Source: Flavobacteriaceae bacterium (GTDB lineage: Bacteria; Bacteroidota; Bacteroidia; Flavobacteriales; Weeksellaceae). From it: a stretch of 41,307 nucleotides of DNA. How positions within the stretch are numbered: the first letter of the stretch is position 1; every line of letters begins with the position of its first letter. The DNA is taken from assembly GCA_031277475.1 (NCBI GenBank), contig JAITMJ010000002.1:1-41307 (forward strand). The letters run 5' to 3'. Both the position numbers and the translations under genes were made by a program. The notes under the pieces are model-generated. The model searched no databases, was not told the origin of the DNA, and was given only the letters and a program-made list of their open reading frames with translations. Shown one piece after another: positions 8,051 to 17,233 of this stretch.

Positions 8051-11020
8051 ATGACAAGAAAGATATTGGCAACAGCATTTTTTGCGATGTGTAGTATTGC
8101 ACTGTACTCACAAGAAGAAGATTATAACTGGACTTTCGGTTATAATGCAGGTCTGAATTGGAATAGCCCGCAAACATATACCGCTTCTGCCATAACCGGA
8201 ATCGGTGAATCAATAGGAACCGTTACACAAACCGATATTCAGTTAACCGGTATTCCGACCGGTTTCAGGTCTAAGATGTTCACGCAGGAAGGCTGTTTCA
8301 CGGTTTCTACTTATACAGGAGAATTGATGTTCTATTCAGACGGAATTACGATTTGGGATAAAAACGGCGACCCGATGCCAAATGCTAATGCTACACTTAC
8401 AGGGCACCCGTCGTCTGCCCAATCGGGAATTGTGATTCCCTATCCCGGACAAGGGGGAAAGTACATTGCTTTTAGTGTAAATCAGCATTTGAACGGAAAC
8501 CTGACATATTCGGTAGTAGATATGAGTCTTAATGGCGGATTGGGTGATGTAGTTCCCGATCAACTAAACATTCCTCTTACAGGCACGGGCGGCGCTTTCG
8601 GGGAATCTCTCACTGCCGTCCGACATCCCAATCACCGTGATTATTGGATAGTCGCTATTGCGCGAGATCCTGTAACGTTTGAAGGAACCATTAATGTTTG
8701 GAAAGTGGACTTAAGCGGCGTAGATAATACTGATCCGGTGAGTACGATTAATACAACAGGTATGGGGTTTTATCAAGGTCCCACAAGTTACCTCAGTTAT
8801 ATGCGCTTCAGTAGTGACGGAACCAAATTTTGGATGGGTGGCGGAGATCAAGTAAACAATTATTTCTTGGCGAATTTTGATCCCAATACAGGCACATTTT
8901 CTAACGGAAAAGTAAAAGAATTACCGCCGGCAAACACGCCCGGTGGTTTCGGAGACGGCTCTTACGGAGTAGAATTTTCACCGAACGGAAAATATGTGTA
9001 CGCTACGCATATCGTTCCTGCCGTTGATATTAACTATATTGCCGCTTCCTTTTTGGTAGTTTGGGATTTTGACGAACTGATGTCAGCCCCTGACATTACT
9101 ACGGTTGATCCGTTGGTTAAATTGTTTTATGAAGATTATCAAGATGATCCTACCACTCACGGTGCTCTGAATCTGAGTATTGCAAGCGATACATCCCACC
9201 ATCACTTTGGTGCTGTATTGAAAGGACCGAACGACAGAATATATGTTGCTAACGCTTACACCAATTCTATGTTCATTATCCCCGACCCCGACAATCCGGA
9301 TCCTAATAATTTTGGGATATACAAATTAAATAACATCTTAGATGTAGGAGGAGATGCCGACGTGGAATCCAATGCGTGGGGACTGCCCGTGTATGCGGCG
9401 TTTTGGTTTGATGTAGTTCTTAATCAAATCACAAGACCTGCCTGCTGGACGAATGAACTGGAGTTTTTATTCAGTATTACCGGCGGTGAAGGTCGAGAAG
9501 ATATCGTGGAATACACCATAGATTGGGGAGACGGTTCACCGGTGGAAACCTATACCGGTGCCGAAATTCCGGGTGTGAATGAGACAAAAAGCCGTTTCCA
9601 TACCTACAATGAAGTGAACGAATACACGGTTACATTCACCTGCTACAATGCCGCTCATCAGGTAATTAATGCAGATTCGGATGAAGTTAAGGTACGCGTA
9701 TCTACCTGTAGATTGATGGTAAACCCGAATGTGCGGAGTTGGATGAAGAATAGAGCGTGCGAGTTATTAGACGACATAACCGCCACCGGAGATGTTCTGT
9801 GCAGTCCGAGTCAGGCCACATTGATCGCCACAGGTGCACCTCAAGGAGCCGTCATCCGCTGGTGGGATGCGCAAACCGGAGGAACATTGTTGCAAACCGG
9901 AAATTCATATCAACCGAACGTAACCCAAACTACAACTTATTGGGTAGAGGCTTATAATCTGGATCAAGATTGTGCATCATCAGAAAGAAAAGCGGTTGCG
10001 GCAACAGTGCAAGTTGTGAACACGCCTACCGGAGGAACTCAACCAACGATATGTGCAAATACAAGCACCACCGTGCAAGCAAATGTACCTGCCGGAACCA
10101 CCATAGATTGGTATAACGCTGCTACCGGCGGCAGCATAGTAACGGGCGGATCGGGAACCACAACCCTCACTACTCCGACATTAGGAACAACAACGACTTA
10201 TTACGCCCAAGCACGCAATACGACCACAGGCTGCGTGTCCGCAACCCGATGGGCGCGAACTGTTACAGTGAATCCGTTGCCGGCTATACAAAGTTTTACT
10301 CCAACCAATACCAATCTAACTTTAGCCAATACCGGCAATACTGGTACTGTAGTCCTTACTGCTACGCCGAATGCTGGATCAACTATTCGATGGTACACAA
10401 CGGCGACCGGCGGAACTCCGATTGCTACCGGAAATACCTATACTGCACAATTTGGATGCAGCGCCAGAACTATATATGCCGAAGCGTCCAACTCTTGCGG
10501 CGTAAGTGCCAGAAGACTGTTTAATTTAGCGGCATATTATACTCCTAATCCTCAGGCAATACACGGTACGGTTACACCGGATTATCTGAGACCAAGCGGT
10601 GGTGAATATCGCATAAAGATTGTCCTAAACGGTTTTCCGGGAGGAGTGCCTTCATCAGGACTATCGGCAGGACAAACATGGCAAACCGAAGGCGGAAATG
10701 CAACTATTACCCTTGATTGGCTTGATAGATTTACTAATTATGGCAATGGACATTTAGCTTCATATCCCATTCCTGATCCTGATAATGCCGGATGTTACAC
10801 ATACATTAATTTTACTGCTATTTATCAGGTTCCTAATACAACATGGATGTATGTATATATTAGAGCGTCTAACTCTGATGTTATTTCTTGTAATGCGAAT
10901 GGTTGTAGTGGTCCCGGTATGGGTGGTGTAGCGGCAGGAAGTTCTAATCCGCAAGGACCGGGAATTGGCTTTTGGGGACAAATGTGTGTTATGGGAAATC
11001 CTTGTACTCAGTCATTTTAG
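8051..11020 (+). CDS. Large exported protein with N-terminal propeller-like, PKD and Ig-like domains
   Basis: The 989-residue product has a signal peptide (MTRKILATAFFAMCSIALYSQ). Residues ~27-460 begin NWTFGYNAGLNW and contain QEGCFTVST..GELMFYSDG, the conserved opening of many type IX cargo proteins, likely a beta-propeller. A PKD-like domain (YTIDWGDGSPVETY) lies near 477-550. Three Ig-like repeats of about 80 residues follow, each with a W-W/Y..A.TGG motif (RWWDAQTGGTLL, DWYNAATGGSIV, RWYTTATGGTPI). The last ~150 residues, Gly/Asn-rich with several Cys, match nothing I recognise and replace the usual sorting domain. Close spacing to the 1595-aa gene suggests co-transcription and a joint surface function. 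A terminator follows at 11052. Confidence 0.85.
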   Translation: MTRKILATAFFAMCSIALYSQEEDYNWTFGYNAGLNWNSPQTYTASAITGIGESIGTVTQTDIQLTGIPTGFRSKMFTQEGCFTVSTYTGELMFYSDGITIWDKNGDPMPNANATLTGHPSSAQSGIVIPYPGQGGKYIAFSVNQHLNGNLTYSVVDMSLNGGLGDVVPDQLNIPLTGTGGAFGESLTAVRHPNHRDYWIVAIARDPVTFEGTINVWKVDLSGVDNTDPVSTINTTGMGFYQGPTSYLSYMRFSSDGTKFWMGGGDQVNNYFLANFDPNTGTFSNGKVKELPPANTPGGFGDGSYGVEFSPNGKYVYATHIVPAVDINYIAASFLVVWDFDELMSAPDITTVDPLVKLFYEDYQDDPTTHGALNLSIASDTSHHHFGAVLKGPNDRIYVANAYTNSMFIIPDPDNPDPNNFGIYKLNNILDVGGDADVESNAWGLPVYAAFWFDVVLNQITRPACWTNELEFLFSITGGEGREDIVEYTIDWGDGSPVETYTGAEIPGVNETKSRFHTYNEVNEYTVTFTCYNAAHQVINADSDEVKVRVSTCRLMVNPNVRSWMKNRACELLDDITATGDVLCSPSQATLIATGAPQGAVIRWWDAQTGGTLLQTGNSYQPNVTQTTTYWVEAYNLDQDCASSERKAVAATVQVVNTPTGGTQPTICANTSTTVQANVPAGTTIDWYNAATGGSIVTGGSGTTTLTTPTLGTTTTYYAQARNTTTGCVSATRWARTVTVNPLPAIQSFTPTNTNLTLANTGNTGTVVLTATPNAGSTIRWYTTATGGTPIATGNTYTAQFGCSARTIYAEASNSCGVSARRLFNLAAYYTPNPQAIHGTVTPDYLRPSGGEYRIKIVLNGFPGGVPSSGLSAGQTWQTEGGNATITLDWLDRFTNYGNGHLASYPIPDPDNAGCYTYINFTAIYQVPNTTWMYVYIRASNSDVISCNANGCSGPGMGGVAAGSSNPQGPGIGFWGQMCVMGNPCTQSF

Positions 11021-11051
11021 TTTACCAAAAAAACATAAACTGTATTTTCGT

Positions 11052-11087
11052 GGGGCTGTCTTGCTTTTGAGACAGCCCCTATTTTAT
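11052..11087 (+). terminator. Intrinsic terminator of the surface-protein operon
   Basis: GGGGCTGTC and GACAGCCCC form a perfect 9-bp stem with a 10-base loop, followed by TATTTTAT. It lies 31 bases after the second gene's stop. I see nothing further in the AT-rich interval 11088-11324. Confidence 0.85.
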
Positions 11088-11324
11088 AAAAAAAAATACA
11101 ATTTATTTTACATAAAGCGGAATTCATTCAAATTTAAAAATTCTATCAATAAATTAATGAATAATTTGTGCTTCGTCCGCCGCCGATGTCATGCTTTAAA
11201 ATTTCTTTTTTAATCAAATCTTCGGTATATCAAAAATAAATATACAAAATAATTTCCGCAAAAATGCGGCGAATAAATGCGTTTTTCTCCGCAAAATTTT
11301 CGGTGCCGAATTAAACTTGATAAA

Positions 11325-11966
11325 TTATTGTTTGTTAATTACCTTCGCAATCACTTTCGGGAAAATGTCATGTTCTATTTTATGGATTTTTTCTGATAGA
11401 GTTTCGGGAGTTTCATTTTTATCTAAAGAAACCTTTCCCTGCAAAATGATTTCACCTTCATCAATTCCCGAAGTTACAAAATGAACCGTTGCGCCGCTTT
11501 CCGTTTCTCCGGCTTCGATAACCGCCTTGTGGACGCGGTTTCCCCACATTCCTTTTCCGCCGAATTTCGGCAACAAAGCCGGATGAATATTAATGATTTT
11601 CCCTTTGAATGTTTCGCAGAAATCGGGTTCTAAAATGGAAAGAAATCCTGCCAAAACAATTAAATCCGTGTTTTTGGGAATTATTTTTTGGAGTTCATCC
11701 GAGAAATTTTCTCCGCGCGGAATCAAAATATGATTAATAAAATGATTCGAGGCGCGTTCCAAAGCAAAACAATTTCTATCGGCAACTACCAATGAAATCT
11801 GCGCATTTGGAATTTCTCCGCTGCCGATGCAATCTATAATTCTCTGCAAATTGCTTCCCGAACCGGAAACTAAAATGACAAGGTTTTGCTTTTGGTTTGT
11901 CACACTGATTCTTCGACTTCGCTCAGAATGACAAGTCGAAGTGTTGGTTGATGGCTTTTTGTTCAT
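11325..11966 (-). CDS. purN: Phosphoribosylglycinamide formyltransferase
   Basis: PurN transfers a formyl group from 10-formyl-THF to GAR in purine synthesis. Family motifs are clear: LVSGSGSNLQ near the N-terminus, the catalytic INIHPALLPKFGG (Asn and His) and GIDEGEIILQ (catalytic Asp). The ATG at 11966 gives 213 residues, longer than usual by about 22. The extra stretch includes CHSERSRRIS, which is the translation of a common REP-type repeat, not PurN sequence. A GTG at 11903-11901 starts VTNQKQNLVILVSG and fits the family length. Either the repeat inserted just after the ATG and is now translated, or it lies in the leader and GTG is the start. Confidence 0.93.
   Translation of the reverse strand: MNKKPSTNTSTCHSERSRRISVTNQKQNLVILVSGSGSNLQRIIDCIGSGEIPNAQISLVVADRNCFALERASNHFINHILIPRGENFSDELQKIIPKNTDLIVLAGFLSILEPDFCETFKGKIINIHPALLPKFGGKGMWGNRVHKAVIEAGETESGATVHFVTSGIDEGEIILQGKVSLDKNETPETLSEKIHKIEHDIFPKVIAKVINKQ
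11906..11934 (-). repeat. REP-type repeat (TTCTGAGCGAAGTCGAAGAA)
   Basis: This sequence occurs in many bacterial and metagenomic genomes as a dispersed extragenic palindrome and is known from its spurious translation CHSERSRRI. Here it falls inside the open N-terminal extension of purN. The adjoining ACAAGTCGAAGTG adds a partial second arm. Confidence 0.8.
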
Positions 11967-12098
11967 TTTTTGTTGGGTGTAAAAAAAAGATTATTCAATA
12001 ATACGAAAATCATTATCAAGAAATTAATATAAAACTCAATACAAAAACAAATAAAATAATTAATTTCGTCAAAGATTTCAAATACAAATTAAACAAAT

Positions 12099-12650
12099 TT
12101 GACAAAAAAACTTAAACTCGAAGAGCTTGGAAGAATGGATGTGAATTCTTTCAAAAAAACGAAAAAAATACCACTGGTTCTGGTTTTGGATAATGTGAGA
12201 AGCATGTACAATGTCGGTGCTGTTTTTCGTACGGCTGACGCTTTTCTTGTAGAAAAAATTTTACTCTGCGGAATTACGCCGAAGCCGCCTCATCGTGAAA
12301 TTCATAAAACTGCGCTCGGTGCAACCGAAAGTGTGGATTGGCAATATTTTAAATCCGTAAAAGATGCGGTTCTCGATTTAAAAACCCGAAAATACGAAGT
12401 TCTCGGCATTGAACAAACTACGAATTCTGTCCGGATTTCTGATTATAAAATTAATTCCTCCAAAAAATATGCTGTAATTTTTGGTAATGAGGTAGAGGGT
12501 ATTTCTGACGAAATTCTTCCGTTTTGTGATGGTTTTATAGAAATTCCACAACTGGGAACCAAACATTCACTCAACGTTTCGGTTTGTGCCGGAATAGTGA
12601 TATGGGAGTTTTTTAGATATCTGCAAAATGTTTCAAAAACTACCTGCTAA
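12099..12650 (+). CDS. SpoU/TrmH-family RNA 2'-O-methyltransferase
   Basis: SPOUT enzymes of this family methylate ribose 2'-OH groups of tRNA or rRNA using SAM. The 183-residue protein has the three signature blocks: [22 protein letters not shown] (motif 1, Asn and Arg), [17 protein letters not shown] (motif 2) and [20 protein letters not shown] (motif 3), which form the knotted SAM site. I chose the TTG at 12099 because the N-terminal [11 protein letters not shown] block is also found in flavobacterial homologues; the first ATG (12135) would remove it. The exact RNA target cannot be told. Its stop overlaps the convergent tyrS stop by 4 bases. Confidence 0.9.
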   Translation: MTKKLKLEELGRMDVNSFKKTKKIPLVLVLDNVRSMYNVGAVFRTADAFLVEKILLCGITPKPPHREIHKTALGATESVDWQYFKSVKDAVLDLKTRKYEVLGIEQTTNSVRISDYKINSSKKYAVIFGNEVEGISDEILPFCDGFIEIPQLGTKHSLNVSVCAGIVIWEFFRYLQNVSKTTC

Positions 12651-13942
12651 ACACACTTCACGATAAAATAATTTTTCTTTCCTTTTTGAAGGAGCAGGAA
12701 TTTTCCGTCGATCAAATCGTTTTCTTTTGCGGTAAAATTTTCACCGATTTTCTCTTTGTTCACGGAAATGGCGTTTTGTTTCAGTTCTCTTTGGGCTTCG
12801 CTTTTGGATTTTGAAAAACCGGTTTTTTCGGACAAAATTTCCACGATTCCGCAGCCGATAATCTCGGATTTTGAGATTTCTTTTTGAGGAACGCCGTCAA
12901 AAATTTCGAGGAAAATTTCTTCGTTTAATTTTATTAAATCTTCCGCCGTGGATTTCCCGAAAAGAATTTCCGATGCTTTCACCGCTTTTTCGTATTCTTC
13001 CTCGCCGTGAACCCAAACCGTAACTTCTTGTGCCAATTTTTTCTGGAGTTTTCTTTCGTGCGGTGCGGTTTTATGCTTATCAACCAAAGTTTCGATGTCG
13101 CTTTTTGATAAAAAAGTATAGAATTTTATGAAGCGTTCCGCGTCTTCATCTGTGGAATTTAGCCAAAATTGATAGAATTTATACGGCGAAGTTTTCTTTT
13201 TGTCGAGCCAATAATTTTCGCCGCTTTCGGATTTCCCGAATTTCGAGCCGTCGGATTTTGTGATTAATGGAATCGTCAGCGCAAAGGCTTCACTTTGGGT
13301 TTTTCTTCGGATGAGTTCCGTTCCCGTCGTGATGTTTCCCCATTGGTCCGAGCCTCCCATTTGCAATTTCACGTTTTTATTTTGATGCAAATACAGAAAA
13401 TCGTAACCTTGAATCAGTTGATAAGTAAATTCCGTAAAACTCATTCCTTCGGCTCCGTTTTCGCCTGATATTCTTTTCTTTACGGAATCTTTCGCCATCA
13501 TATAATTTACGGTGATATTTTTCCCGACTTCGCGTACAAAATCCAGAAACCCGAAATTTTTCATCCAGTCGTAATTGTTCACGAGTTCGGCTTTGTTTGG
13601 TTCGTTTCCGTTAAAATTCAAAAATTTTGAAAGTTGATTTTTCAAGCAATCCACATAATGGTTCAGAGTTTTTTCGTCTAAAAGATTTCTTTCGGCGGAT
13701 TTTCCGGATGGATCGCCGATCATTCCCGTTGCCCCGCCGATTAGAGCGATGGGTTTGTGTCCGTGTTTTTGGAAATGCGCCAAAATTTTAATTTGTACTA
13801 AACTTCCGATGTGCAGGGAATCTGCGGTTGGGTCAAAACCGATGTAAGCCGTAGTTGTTTCCTTGTTCAGTTGTTCTTCAGTTCCGGGCATCATATCGGC
13901 GAAAAGTCCGCGCCATTTCAGTTCTTCAATAAAAGCGTTCAT
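12647..13942 (-). CDS. tyrS: Tyrosyl-tRNA synthetase
   Basis: TyrRS charges tRNA-Tyr. Seen in the sequence: [15 protein letters not shown] with the class I HIGH-type motif at residues 44-47; the tyrosine-site block [19 protein letters not shown]; and KFGKS as the KMSKS-type loop around residue 230. A C-terminal S4-like RNA-binding domain ([21 protein letters not shown]) ends the protein. The start is the ATG at 13942 (431 residues, family length). An upstream in-frame ATG at 13969 overlaps the -7 promoter box at 13967-13974 and is unlikely. Confidence 0.96.
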   Translation of the reverse strand: MNAFIEELKWRGLFADMMPGTEEQLNKETTTAYIGFDPTADSLHIGSLVQIKILAHFQKHGHKPIALIGGATGMIGDPSGKSAERNLLDEKTLNHYVDCLKNQLSKFLNFNGNEPNKAELVNNYDWMKNFGFLDFVREVGKNITVNYMMAKDSVKKRISGENGAEGMSFTEFTYQLIQGYDFLYLHQNKNVKLQMGGSDQWGNITTGTELIRRKTQSEAFALTIPLITKSDGSKFGKSESGENYWLDKKKTSPYKFYQFWLNSTDEDAERFIKFYTFLSKSDIETLVDKHKTAPHERKLQKKLAQEVTVWVHGEEEYEKAVKASEILFGKSTAEDLIKLNEEIFLEIFDGVPQKEISKSEIIGCGIVEILSEKTGFSKSKSEAQRELKQNAISVNKEKIGENFTAKENDLIDGKFLLLQKGKKNYFIVKCV

Positions 13943-13966
13943 GCCAATTTCAAAAATTTTGATGAG

Positions 13967-13974
13967 CAAAGATA
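13967..13974 (-). promoter_or_regulatory. tyrS -7 promoter box
   Basis: It reads TATCTTTG on the minus strand, 24 bases before the chosen tyrS ATG. It supports the shorter start. Confidence 0.6.
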
Positions 13975-14050
13975 ATCAATTAACCCGTTTGAAAATGAGA
14001 TGATGAAGTTATAATATCTTCTCTTCGTGAGTTTAATTCAGAATCAAAAC

Positions 14051-15367
14051 TCAAATTTCTGTATCCAAATCCCAATTTTGCAAATAATCGTGAACGTGTT
14101 TTAGGAATAGTCCGCCCAAAGAACCGTCCACAACGCGATGATCGTAGGAATGTGAAAGGAACATCATATTTCGAACGGCGATGACATCTCCGTCTTTGGT
14201 TTCCAAAACCGCCGGTTTTTTCACAATGGCTCCGATAGCTAAAATGGCAACTTGCGGCTGCGGAATAATCGGTGTTCCCATCAAATTCCCAAAACTTCCG
14301 ACATTGGAAATCGTGTAAGTTGCGCCTTGCGTATCTTCGGGTTTCAGTTTTTTATTTCGCGCTCGGAAAGCCAAATCGTTGATGGTTTTTGCCAATCCGG
14401 AAAGCGAGAGTTGATCGGCGTTTTTTATCACGGGAACGATTAAATTTCCGTCCGGAAGCGCGGTTGCCATTCCGATATTGATGTTTTTCTTTTTAATGAT
14501 TTTGTCGCCGTTCACAGAAATATTGATCATCGGAAAATCCTGAATCGCTTTCACGACTGCTTTCACGAAAATCGGCATAAATGTGAGTTTTTCGCCTTCG
14601 CGATGTTCAAAAATATGTTTGTGTTTGTTTCGCCATTTTACGATGTTCGTAACGTCTGATTCGATGAACGAAGTAACGTGCGGAGAAATTCTTTTGCTAT
14701 TGACCATCGCATCTGCAATGATTTTGCGAACTCTGTCCATCGGAATAATTTCATCGCCGTCCGAAACGGAAATCGCGGAAACAGAAATCGGAATTTCCTC
14801 TTTCGGTTGAGTGGAAGAAACAGGAATTTCTTCTTTCAATTGAGCGGAAATCGGTGGAGATTGCTCCCTGTTTTTCACAAAAGCGAGAATGTTTTCTTTG
14901 GTAATTCTTCCTTCCAAACCGGTTCCGACAATGGTTTTGAGTTCCGCATCCGAGATATTTTCCTGCCGAACGATGGATTTTACCAACGGCGAAAGATATA
15001 AATCCGTATCGAAATTGGCTTGCGAAGCCGCAATTTTCAGCGGTTCTTCAATGGTTTTTAAAACTTCGGGTTCGGGTTCGGGAATTTCTTGTTTTTCTTC
15101 TTTTTCGGAATGTGAAGTTTCTTCGCCTTCAATTTCTAAAACAGCGATGGCTTCACCGATTTTGGCGACTTCATTTTTTTGTTTTAAAATTTTCACGATT
15201 TTTCCTGAAACGGGAGTCGGAACATCGGAATCTACTTTATCTGTCGCAATTTCCACCACAGAATCATCTTCTTTAACAGCATCGCCTTCGTTTACGATCC
15301 AGTTGATAATCGTCGCTTCCATCACGCCTTCTCCCATTGCCGGAAGCAGTAATTTATATTCTGCCAT
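14051..15367 (-). CDS. 2-oxo acid dehydrogenase E2 (dihydrolipoyl acyltransferase)
   Basis: E2 is the core of pyruvate, branched-chain or 2-oxoglutarate dehydrogenase complexes and carries acyl groups on lipoyl-lysine. Domains in order: an N-terminal lipoyl domain with EIATDKVDSD (lipoylated Lys44); a Glu/Pro-rich linker; a peripheral subunit-binding domain (SPLVKSIVRQENI..GTGLEGRITKENI, ~128-170); a second linker; and the catalytic acetyltransferase domain ending with SYDHRVVDGSLGG (His410, Asp414). The DKVD lipoyl motif, rather than DKA, points to a branched-chain or mixed-substrate complex, but this is an inference. No E1 or E3 gene is adjacent. It lies between tolC and tyrS on the same strand with its own -7 box. 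Confidence 0.93.
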   Translation of the reverse strand: MAEYKLLLPAMGEGVMEATIINWIVNEGDAVKEDDSVVEIATDKVDSDVPTPVSGKIVKILKQKNEVAKIGEAIAVLEIEGEETSHSEKEEKQEIPEPEPEVLKTIEEPLKIAASQANFDTDLYLSPLVKSIVRQENISDAELKTIVGTGLEGRITKENILAFVKNREQSPPISAQLKEEIPVSSTQPKEEIPISVSAISVSDGDEIIPMDRVRKIIADAMVNSKRISPHVTSFIESDVTNIVKWRNKHKHIFEHREGEKLTFMPIFVKAVVKAIQDFPMINISVNGDKIIKKKNINIGMATALPDGNLIVPVIKNADQLSLSGLAKTINDLAFRARNKKLKPEDTQGATYTISNVGSFGNLMGTPIIPQPQVAILAIGAIVKKPAVLETKDGDVIAVRNMMFLSHSYDHRVVDGSLGGLFLKHVHDYLQNWDLDTEI

Positions 15368-15388
15368 TTTAAAAATTTTCGGTTTCTA

Positions 15389-15396
15389 CAAAGATA
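15389..15396 (-). promoter_or_regulatory. E2 gene -7 promoter box
   Basis: It reads TATCTTTG on the minus strand, 21 bases before the E2 ATG. It lies in the 69-base gap after tolC, implying transcription that can be independent of tolC. Confidence 0.55.
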
Positions 15397-15436
15397 AAAA
15401 AAATGAAGCAATGTAGGAAGTTGAGGTTTGAAGTTT

Positions 15437-16750
15437 TCACAAACCCAGCGGAATACCGGCATAGAAATCCAGCAATTTCAAACTAAAAAGATAGTTGAAT
15501 TTCGCTTGAGCCACGTTGCCTTGCGCATTGGCGTAGTTGTTTCTCGCGGTGTTCAAATCGTAAATGGAAGTTTTTCCGGCTTCATAACTTTTTTCCGCAA
15601 AATCCAAAGCCAATCCCGAACTTTTCTCGGCTTCCAAAGCGGCGGTATAAATTTCAAAATTGCTTTCAGCCTGAAATTGAGCCTGTTGCACATTTTGCCG
15701 CACTTCCTGTTTTTGTTGCAAAAGCGAATTTTTGGAAATATCTTCATTGATTTTCGATTGCTCCACTTGAAGTTTCGTAATGCCTTTATTGAAAATCGGG
15801 ATGTTTGCCGTAAGCCCCAACTGCTGCCCGAAATTTCCGCTGTATTGCCGGAAAAAATCGGCATCTGTGTTGCTGTTAAAATCGTTAAAATAAACAGTTC
15901 CCAAACCTGCACTCGCAGAAACAGTAGGCCAGAAAGCGGTTTTGGCGATTTTGGTTTGCGTTTCCGCAGATTTTATTCTGCTTTCCGCCGCTTTTATTTG
16001 CGGCTGATTTTCGTAGGCTTTTTCCAAAACATCTTCGGCGGAACCAAGAGCCGGCAGCATTTTGGATTCCACATTCACGTCCTGAATATCAAAACCTTTA
16101 AAATCCGGAAGCATCAGAAGTTGAGCCAAATTGAAAAGTCCTTGATTTACATTCACTTCCGCAGATTTCAAATTTTGTTTTTCTCTGGCAACGGCGGCTT
16201 CGGCTTCTGCCAAAGTGGTTTGCGGCGTGGTTCCCGCTTCGGTCGTCAGTTTTGCGCGAAGGTATTGTTTTTCGGTGTTTTCCAATGTGCTTCGATTGAT
16301 TTTCACGATTTCCTTGTTTAGCAAAACCGAAAGATATTCCTGAACAATTTGCAACGAAATATTGTTTTTCACGGTTTCGATGTCGTATTTCGCAGCCTCA
16401 ACATCAAATTCCGTTTTTCTGACGGTTTTTTCCAATCGCCCGTTGTTGTAAATCAATACATTAGCACCGATGCTCGCATTGTTGTTAAAATTGTCGTTTC
16501 GTACCAGTTGATTCGCAAAAAGTTGCGTCCCGAAAGCCGCATTATTGGAAATATTCGCCGAAATGGAAGGCAGTTTTTCTTTTTTGGCGATGCTCAAATT
16601 GGCATCCTGCAAAGTTTTGTTGTATTCGTTTTGGCGAACTTGCAAATTACTTTTCACAGCGTAGTCCACACATTCTTGCAGCGTCCACTTTTTCTGTGCG
16701 GAACTCCATACAAAACCCATCGCAAACAAAAAAATTCCAATTTTTCTCAT
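15437..16750 (-). CDS. TolC-family outer membrane efflux protein
   Basis: TolC-type proteins form trimeric outer-membrane channels for efflux pumps or type I secretion. The 437-residue product has a signal peptide (MRKIGIFLFAMGFVWSSAQ) followed by WTLQECVDYAVKSNLQV, the typical opening of the family. Two similar long-helix repeats follow: ...LSVLLNKEIVKINRSTLENTEKQYLRAK, and later FQAESNFEIYTAALEAEKSSGLALDFAEKSYEAGKTS with DLNTARNNYANAQ. A closing block reads NYLFSLKLLDFYAGIPLGL. No membrane-fusion or inner-membrane pump gene is next to it. A DHA2 exporter lies 9 kb away, without evidence of partnership. Confidence 0.93.
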   Translation of the reverse strand: MRKIGIFLFAMGFVWSSAQKKWTLQECVDYAVKSNLQVRQNEYNKTLQDANLSIAKKEKLPSISANISNNAAFGTQLFANQLVRNDNFNNNASIGANVLIYNNGRLEKTVRKTEFDVEAAKYDIETVKNNISLQIVQEYLSVLLNKEIVKINRSTLENTEKQYLRAKLTTEAGTTPQTTLAEAEAAVAREKQNLKSAEVNVNQGLFNLAQLLMLPDFKGFDIQDVNVESKMLPALGSAEDVLEKAYENQPQIKAAESRIKSAETQTKIAKTAFWPTVSASAGLGTVYFNDFNSNTDADFFRQYSGNFGQQLGLTANIPIFNKGITKLQVEQSKINEDISKNSLLQQKQEVRQNVQQAQFQAESNFEIYTAALEAEKSSGLALDFAEKSYEAGKTSIYDLNTARNNYANAQGNVAQAKFNYLFSLKLLDFYAGIPLGL

Positions 16751-16877
16751 AAAAACCGATTTTTAATTTTAAATAAGACGAACAATGCAAGGTTTTGTTA
16801 CAGAAGTTGCGGAAAATAAATCTGCGGGAAACGTCAGGCAACGTATTAAAAATTTGGTCTAAAATTTCTGTTTTTTG

Positions 16878-17030
16878 GACGTGTCCCTCGCCAAAGCATT
16901 GCAACCGCTCGGGTCGGGCTGTCCGTTGCAATCTTTTTTTTGCCCCCGCTAAAAATCCCAACCGCAAAAAAAAAGGATTTCCACTTCCATCCCTCACGCA
17001 AAACCGAAGGTTTCGCCGATTCCTTTAAAA
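16878..17030 (-). repeat. Dispersed conserved ~125-bp intergenic element, copy 2
   Basis: It has the same two cores as copies 1 and 3. In this copy ATTGCAAC and GTTGCAAT form a perfect 8-bp stem around GGACAGCCCGACCCGAGCG. At the other end GGAC-GT-GTCC replaces GGGC-GT-GCCC of copy 3, a possible compensatory change. It continues without break into CGAAGGTTTCGCCGATTCC, as copy 3 does. Confidence 0.8.
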
Positions 17031-17172
17031 ATAATAGAAAAAGCAATGAGGCAAATCCGGAAAGCCAAAACAAATTTTTGTAGCCGAAAACAAAACCGAA
17101 GGTTTCGCCGATTCCTTTAAAAAAAATAAAAATGCAGGAGGCAAATCGAAGATTCGCCGATTCCATTGAAAA
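17001..17172. repeat. Three spaced units of GAAGGTTTCGCCGATTCC repeat
   Basis: Units start near 17001, 17093 and 17142. Each has CGAAG(G)(T/A)TTCGCCGATTCC then (TT/AT)T(A/G)AAAA, and the last two continue into AATAAAAATG. The first half can fold as a CGAA/TTCG mini-hairpin. Related units are at 30931-30996 (inside the second MITE) and 38901-38931. Confidence 0.65.
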
Positions 17173-17233
17173 CAATAAAAATGACAGAGGCAAAATCTGC
17201 GGGAAACGTTATTACATTCCAAAATATACGTAT

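Larger units (their letters stand above)
16818..17209. repeat. Repeat block bounded by direct repeats AAATCTGCGGGAAACGT
   Basis: An identical 17-base sequence occurs at 16818-16834 and 17193-17209, bracketing the second copy of the conserved element and the GCCGATTCC repeats. A related copy (AAATCTGCCGGAAA) is at 18139-18152 and a shorter one near 17459. No gene is visible between 16751 and 17233 on either strand. Confidence 0.6.

Noticed and set aside
14889..15416. 175-codon plus-strand Ser-rich frame
   Set aside because: Antisense to the lipoyl and linker part of the E2 gene; the Ser richness reflects the complement of Glu/Lys codons.
15428..16321. 297-codon open frame on the plus strand
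   Set aside because: Antisense to the TolC-family gene, with no family resemblance.
16846..17193. 115-codon minus-strand frame with internal repeats (FLKESAKPSV)
   Set aside because: Made of the dispersed element and GCCGATTCC repeats; the same peptide appears wherever the repeats do.
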